This document shows, one piece after another, positions 7,676-10,002 of a DNA stretch of 10,002 bases. This DNA comes from Larix sibirica (Eukaryota; Streptophyta; Pinopsida; Pinales; Pinaceae). The stretch spans positions 3,458 to 13,459 of the forward strand of contig NWUY0304929390.1 in assembly GCA_004151065.3 (NCBI GenBank). The letters are read 5' to 3'. Numbering within the stretch: position 1 is the stretch's first letter; every line of letters begins with the position of its first letter. A model generated the notes under the pieces. It saw nothing but the letters and a program-made list of their open reading frames with translations. It had not been told where the DNA came from and did not search any database. Position numbers and translations under genes: made by a program.

Positions 7676-8047
7676 GATAATATTTTTGGGAAAATTTATT
7701 CTATTCATGAAAATGTAAAATCTGATCATTAGGTGTGCAGTTTTATATTTTCCAATTTTGGAATTTATTCTTGATAAGTAGTTTGAGAATATTCTCATAG
7801 ATAGTTTAAGAAAATCTGTTTGAGTCCTCTTTTTCAATGGAATTGTGTTAATGGTATCAAGTGATATAGAGAGAGAGTGATATCTATTGGTATATAGTGA
7901 TAAATAAATGTAAACTTTTTTATCATTATTTATGAATAATGTCTTTTTAATGTTTTTTATACCTGAGAAATTGTTAAAAATAAAGAAAAGTGTTCTATAT
8001 GGAAAAGTTCATGGTAATCTCCGTGTGAGAACAATTCAAAATTTTGA

Positions 8048-8125
8048 AAATTTTGTATGAATTTGATTTATAAGTTTATTAATTGTAAATTTTGTATGAA
8101 TTTTATTTATAAGTTTATTAATTGT
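8048..8125. repeat. Two-copy 39-bp tandem repeat, nearly identical
   Basis: Units at 8048-8086 and 8087-8125 appear to differ at a single base. They contain TTTTGTATGAATTT and ATAAGTTTATTAATTGT. The low divergence suggests a more recent duplication than most in the window. Confidence 0.92.
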
Positions 8126-8275
8126 ATTGAAACATTGTTTCTTCCTGTTTTGAATTATACTTTTAAAAATTGTCTTAAGATTAGTGATGGATAACAAAGT
8201 ACTCTTGGGTTCATCATGAACAAAGTACTGGAGATAAAAATTTCTTTTATTTTACATCTTCAAGGAGTTCAACTC

Positions 8276-8348
8276 AAAATCTGACGTCTCTCAGCACTTA
8301 AATAGTACCAAAATGGCAAAATCTGATTACGTCTCTCAGCACTTAAAT
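8276..8348. repeat. Two-copy repeat, 42-45-bp offset
   Basis: AAAATCTGA followed by ACGTCTCTCAGCACTTAAAT occurs at 8276-8303 and 8318-8348. The second copy has a 3-bp insertion between the two blocks. Confidence 0.85.
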
Positions 8349-8375
8349 TGCAGGAAAGAATCTTGATCATTGAAA

Positions 8376-8575
8376 AATACAAAGAGGATTACATGTCCTC
8401 TATATAAAAGAGGATTACATGTTTTCTAAATATAGTTTTCAATTTTTTGTCCATTGATGGTAGTTTGGATAGTGGGGAGTAATGATTAAGGATTATATAA
8501 AAAAGAAGATTACATGTCTTTTAAATATAGTTTTTTTTTTTTTTTCTATTAATAGTAGCTTGGATAGTAATGATT
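8376..8575. repeat. Tandem repeat with 95-bp period and a partial third copy
   Basis: The AAGAnGATTACATGT core occurs with its GATTACATGT at 8387, 8413 and 8508. The last two copies continue through AAATATAGTTTT, a T run, GTAG(T/C)TTGGATAGT and TAATGATT, giving a 95-bp period. A T15-scale homopolymer in the last unit is a likely slippage site. From 8580 to about 8750 I see only AT-rich sequence with CTTTCACTTTTT repeated near 8643 and 8661. Confidence 0.8.
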
Positions 8576-8891
8576 GTTGTTACACCCAAGAACCACCATT
8601 TAAAAAAATTTCTTTCTTTTGATCAAACTAGAAAATATACTCTTTCACTTTTTTTATCTTTCACTTTTTAAGTTTTGATCTAAGCTATAATAAAGGTTAT
8701 GACTTACACTTCTATCTGCTGACATAAGATATCTAATAAACCGGACGCCTTGGTTTGAGATTGGTCTGGTTACGATGACAGACCTTAATACAAAGAAAGC
8801 TTATGATTTTATCATCCCTGAAAATATTGTTGATACTCCCAAATGGTATGCATCGAAAATCTGAAAATGGCAGATTCCTGTTAAAGTGTTC

Positions 8892-8969
8892 AAGTGATTT
8901 GTTTCCTTTGGCTATGTCTGGACACACTTAAAGTGATTTGTTTCCTTGGGTTATGTCTGGAAAACTGTA
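8892..8969. repeat. 39-bp tandem duplication inside the LINE relic
   Basis: Units at 8892-8930 and 8931-8969 share AAGTGATTTGTTTCCTT and TATGTCTGGA. The duplication keeps the upstream and downstream zf-RVT reading in the same frame because 39 is a multiple of three. It lies between the KWQIPVK and TWDNL motifs, so the region reads FVSFGYVW and then FVSLGYVW. Confidence 0.85.
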
Positions 8970-9053
8970 TGTATCCTCACATGGGATAACCTCATTAAAA
9001 GAGGACTCTCTGACCCCGGTATTTGTCTTCTCTGTAAATCTGATATTGAATCT

Positions 9054-9101
9054 GTACAGAAATTGCATGTAACATTTGTTTGTTACATGCAATTTCTGTA
9101 C
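9054..9101. repeat. Perfect hairpin: 21-bp inverted repeat with 6-base loop
   Basis: The left arm, 9054-9074, is the exact reverse complement of the right arm, 9081-9101. Both contain the ACAGAAATTGCATGT sequence or its complement, around a TTTGTT loop. It falls inside the zf-RVT coding relic. Removing 9060-9072 (AAATTGCATGTAA) rejoins the ESVQ and HLFVTC parts of the zinc-binding motif in frame, so the hairpin looks secondary to the element and is unlikely to be an ancestral terminator or regulatory structure. Confidence 0.92.
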
Positions 9102-9232
9102 TAATGTGTGGGAGATGTGTTCACAAGCTTTAAGGATCAGTCATAATTGGAAAACAAATAGCTTACAAGAAAGTTTGCAAAACTGGTTGAAGACGAAGCC
9201 TTCTCATAAGGGGCTTCCTTTTTTTCATTATT

Positions 9233-9298
9233 TGAGAAATTTGGAAAAGCAGGAACAGGATGATATGAGAAATTTGGAAAAGCATGAACAGGCTGATA
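9233..9298. repeat. 33-bp tandem duplication inside the LINE relic
   Basis: Units at 9233-9265 and 9266-9298 share TGAGAAATTTGGAAAAGCA and differ at a couple of bases. In the local open frame they read RNLEKQEQDDM and RNLEKHEQADI. The frame ends at a TGA at 9301. This is duplicated transposon sequence and not a recognisable protein repeat domain. Confidence 0.88.
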
Positions 9299-9860
9299 TT
9301 TGAAAAATACTCCCTTCTCTCAGGTTGCAACTGGGCAATACGTCTTTATTTTGAATTTTGCAAGCCAATTATGAAATTTAAATGTAAAGTTTTCAGCAAA
9401 CCACTTTGATGAATCATTATTGGTGGGATACTTTTATGGCGCTCAGAAAAATGGCTTGGGAGCCTGGAATATACCTGCAAATTAAAAATGGTTATCATTG
9501 TAGACTCAAATTTGCAATTGGAGCAGGATCAAATTCCAAAGCTGAGTTGGTAGCTTTATGGCGGCCTACATTGGTATGCTAACAGGCGTGGATTACAAAG
9601 TCTTGAAATTGCAGGTGATTTTAGGGCAATTATCGATTTTGGGCAAATGGAACCACTGGTCTTACCGCTCTCCAATTTTCTTTGTGGATGAACAGGATTT
9701 TGGATATGAAACCGTACTTTGCTATTTTATCCTTTACTCACATTTATAGAGAATTCAATTGTGAAGCTGATAGATTATATAAAAAAAAGCTATGGTTTTT
9801 TTAATGATAACTTACATTTTGAGGAAACTGTTGATGGTACAGAGTCATATTATCTCTACT

Positions 9861-10002
9861 TCAGTGACCGACTTCTCAGAGTTGGGCAGCTCGAATATAT
9901 ACATGACATGATGTATTTAGTTTTTTTGTATTTCTGTGATCAGTGACCGACTTCTCAGAGTTGGGCAGCTCGAATATATACATGACATGATGTATTTAGT
10001 TT
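9861..10002. repeat. Exact 63-bp (or longer) direct repeat, 79-bp offset, cut by the window edge
   Basis: Sequence 9861-9923 recurs without a mismatch at 9940-10002, where the window stops. The copies begin TCAGTGACCGACTTCTCAGA and are separated by 16 bases (TTTTGTATTTCTGTGA). It follows the RNase H relic, so it may be the 3' part of the LINE or flanking DNA. Its full length cannot be seen. Confidence 0.95.

Larger units (their letters stand above)
8755..9860 (+). pseudogene. LINE-type non-LTR retrotransposon relic: zf-RVT and RNase H of ORF2
   Basis: Conceptual reading from 8760 gives KKAYDFIIP, KWQIPVK and then WDNLIKRGLSDPGICLLC (8982-9035). This is the C-terminal zinc-binding (zf-RVT) region found after reverse transcriptase in plant LINEs. 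After a 13-bp insertion at 9060-9072 it resumes one frame over as HLFVTCNF and VWEMC, the His and Cys partners. Further on, GAGSNSKAELVALW (9520-9561) and THIYREFNCEAD (9739-9771) match plant RNase H-like domains of such elements. Stops interrupt the frame, for example TGA at 8865-8867 and several near 9580-9620. No reverse transcriptase or ORF1 is present, so the copy is 5'-truncated. The boundaries are approximate and the right end may lie beyond the window. Confidence 0.75.

Noticed and set aside
7565-7837. 90-codon minus-strand open frame in the 3' flank
   Set aside because: It crosses the 35-bp tandem duplication and AT-rich DNA, with no domain or promoter signal.
9054-9101. microRNA precursor or transcription terminator
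   Set aside because: The arms are perfect, only 21 bp, and lie within degraded transposon coding sequence; a templated insertion explains the structure more simply.
9076-9303. 75-codon frame as an independent small gene
   Set aside because: It is the frameshifted continuation of the LINE zf-RVT region; its apparent start is not a true ATG context for a gene.

Overview
The window is nuclear DNA from a land plant. It is AT-rich and holds one intact, spliced gene on the plus strand: a BAHD-family acyl-CoA-dependent acyltransferase with three exons (1176-1673, 4044-4569, 6860-7242) encoding 468 residues. Both introns are over 2.2 kb and have GT-AG ends. The long introns and decayed retroelements suggest a large, repeat-rich genome such as a gymnosperm. 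That placement is inference and was not tested.

Layout: 1-900 is AT-rich upstream DNA with a diverged 142-bp direct duplication and a 22-bp direct repeat. About 950-1175 holds the likely core promoter (inverted repeat, two MYB-type cores, TATA box) and 5' leader. Exon 1 carries an N-terminal 10-residue tandem duplication. Intron 1 (1674-4043) contains a three-copy repeat of about 140 bp, several two-copy repeats, and a minus-strand tRNA-derived SINE of about 150 bp bounded by a 10-bp target-site duplication. Exon 2 has the catalytic HxxxD motif. Intron 2 (4570-6859) is largely short tandem duplications. Exon 3 has the DFGWG-type motif, here DFGFG. The 3' flank has a two-copy repeat and an AATAAA signal at 7587. 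From 7600 to 8600 there are further duplications and no gene.

From about 8755 to at least 9860 there is a 5'-truncated, stop-ridden non-LTR (LINE) retrotransposon relic. It covers the end of ORF2: the zf-RVT zinc-binding region followed by a plant-type RNase H domain. A 13-bp insertion turned a weak quasi-palindrome in the zf-RVT coding sequence into a perfect 21-bp-arm hairpin and broke the frame. The window ends in an exact 63-bp direct repeat of unknown full extent.

The clearest overarching pattern is the density of local two- or three-copy duplications with units of 20-190 bp, in exon, introns, flanks and transposon alike. I see no multi-gene system or cluster. The acyltransferase stands alone, and its exact acceptor and donor cannot be settled from sequence.
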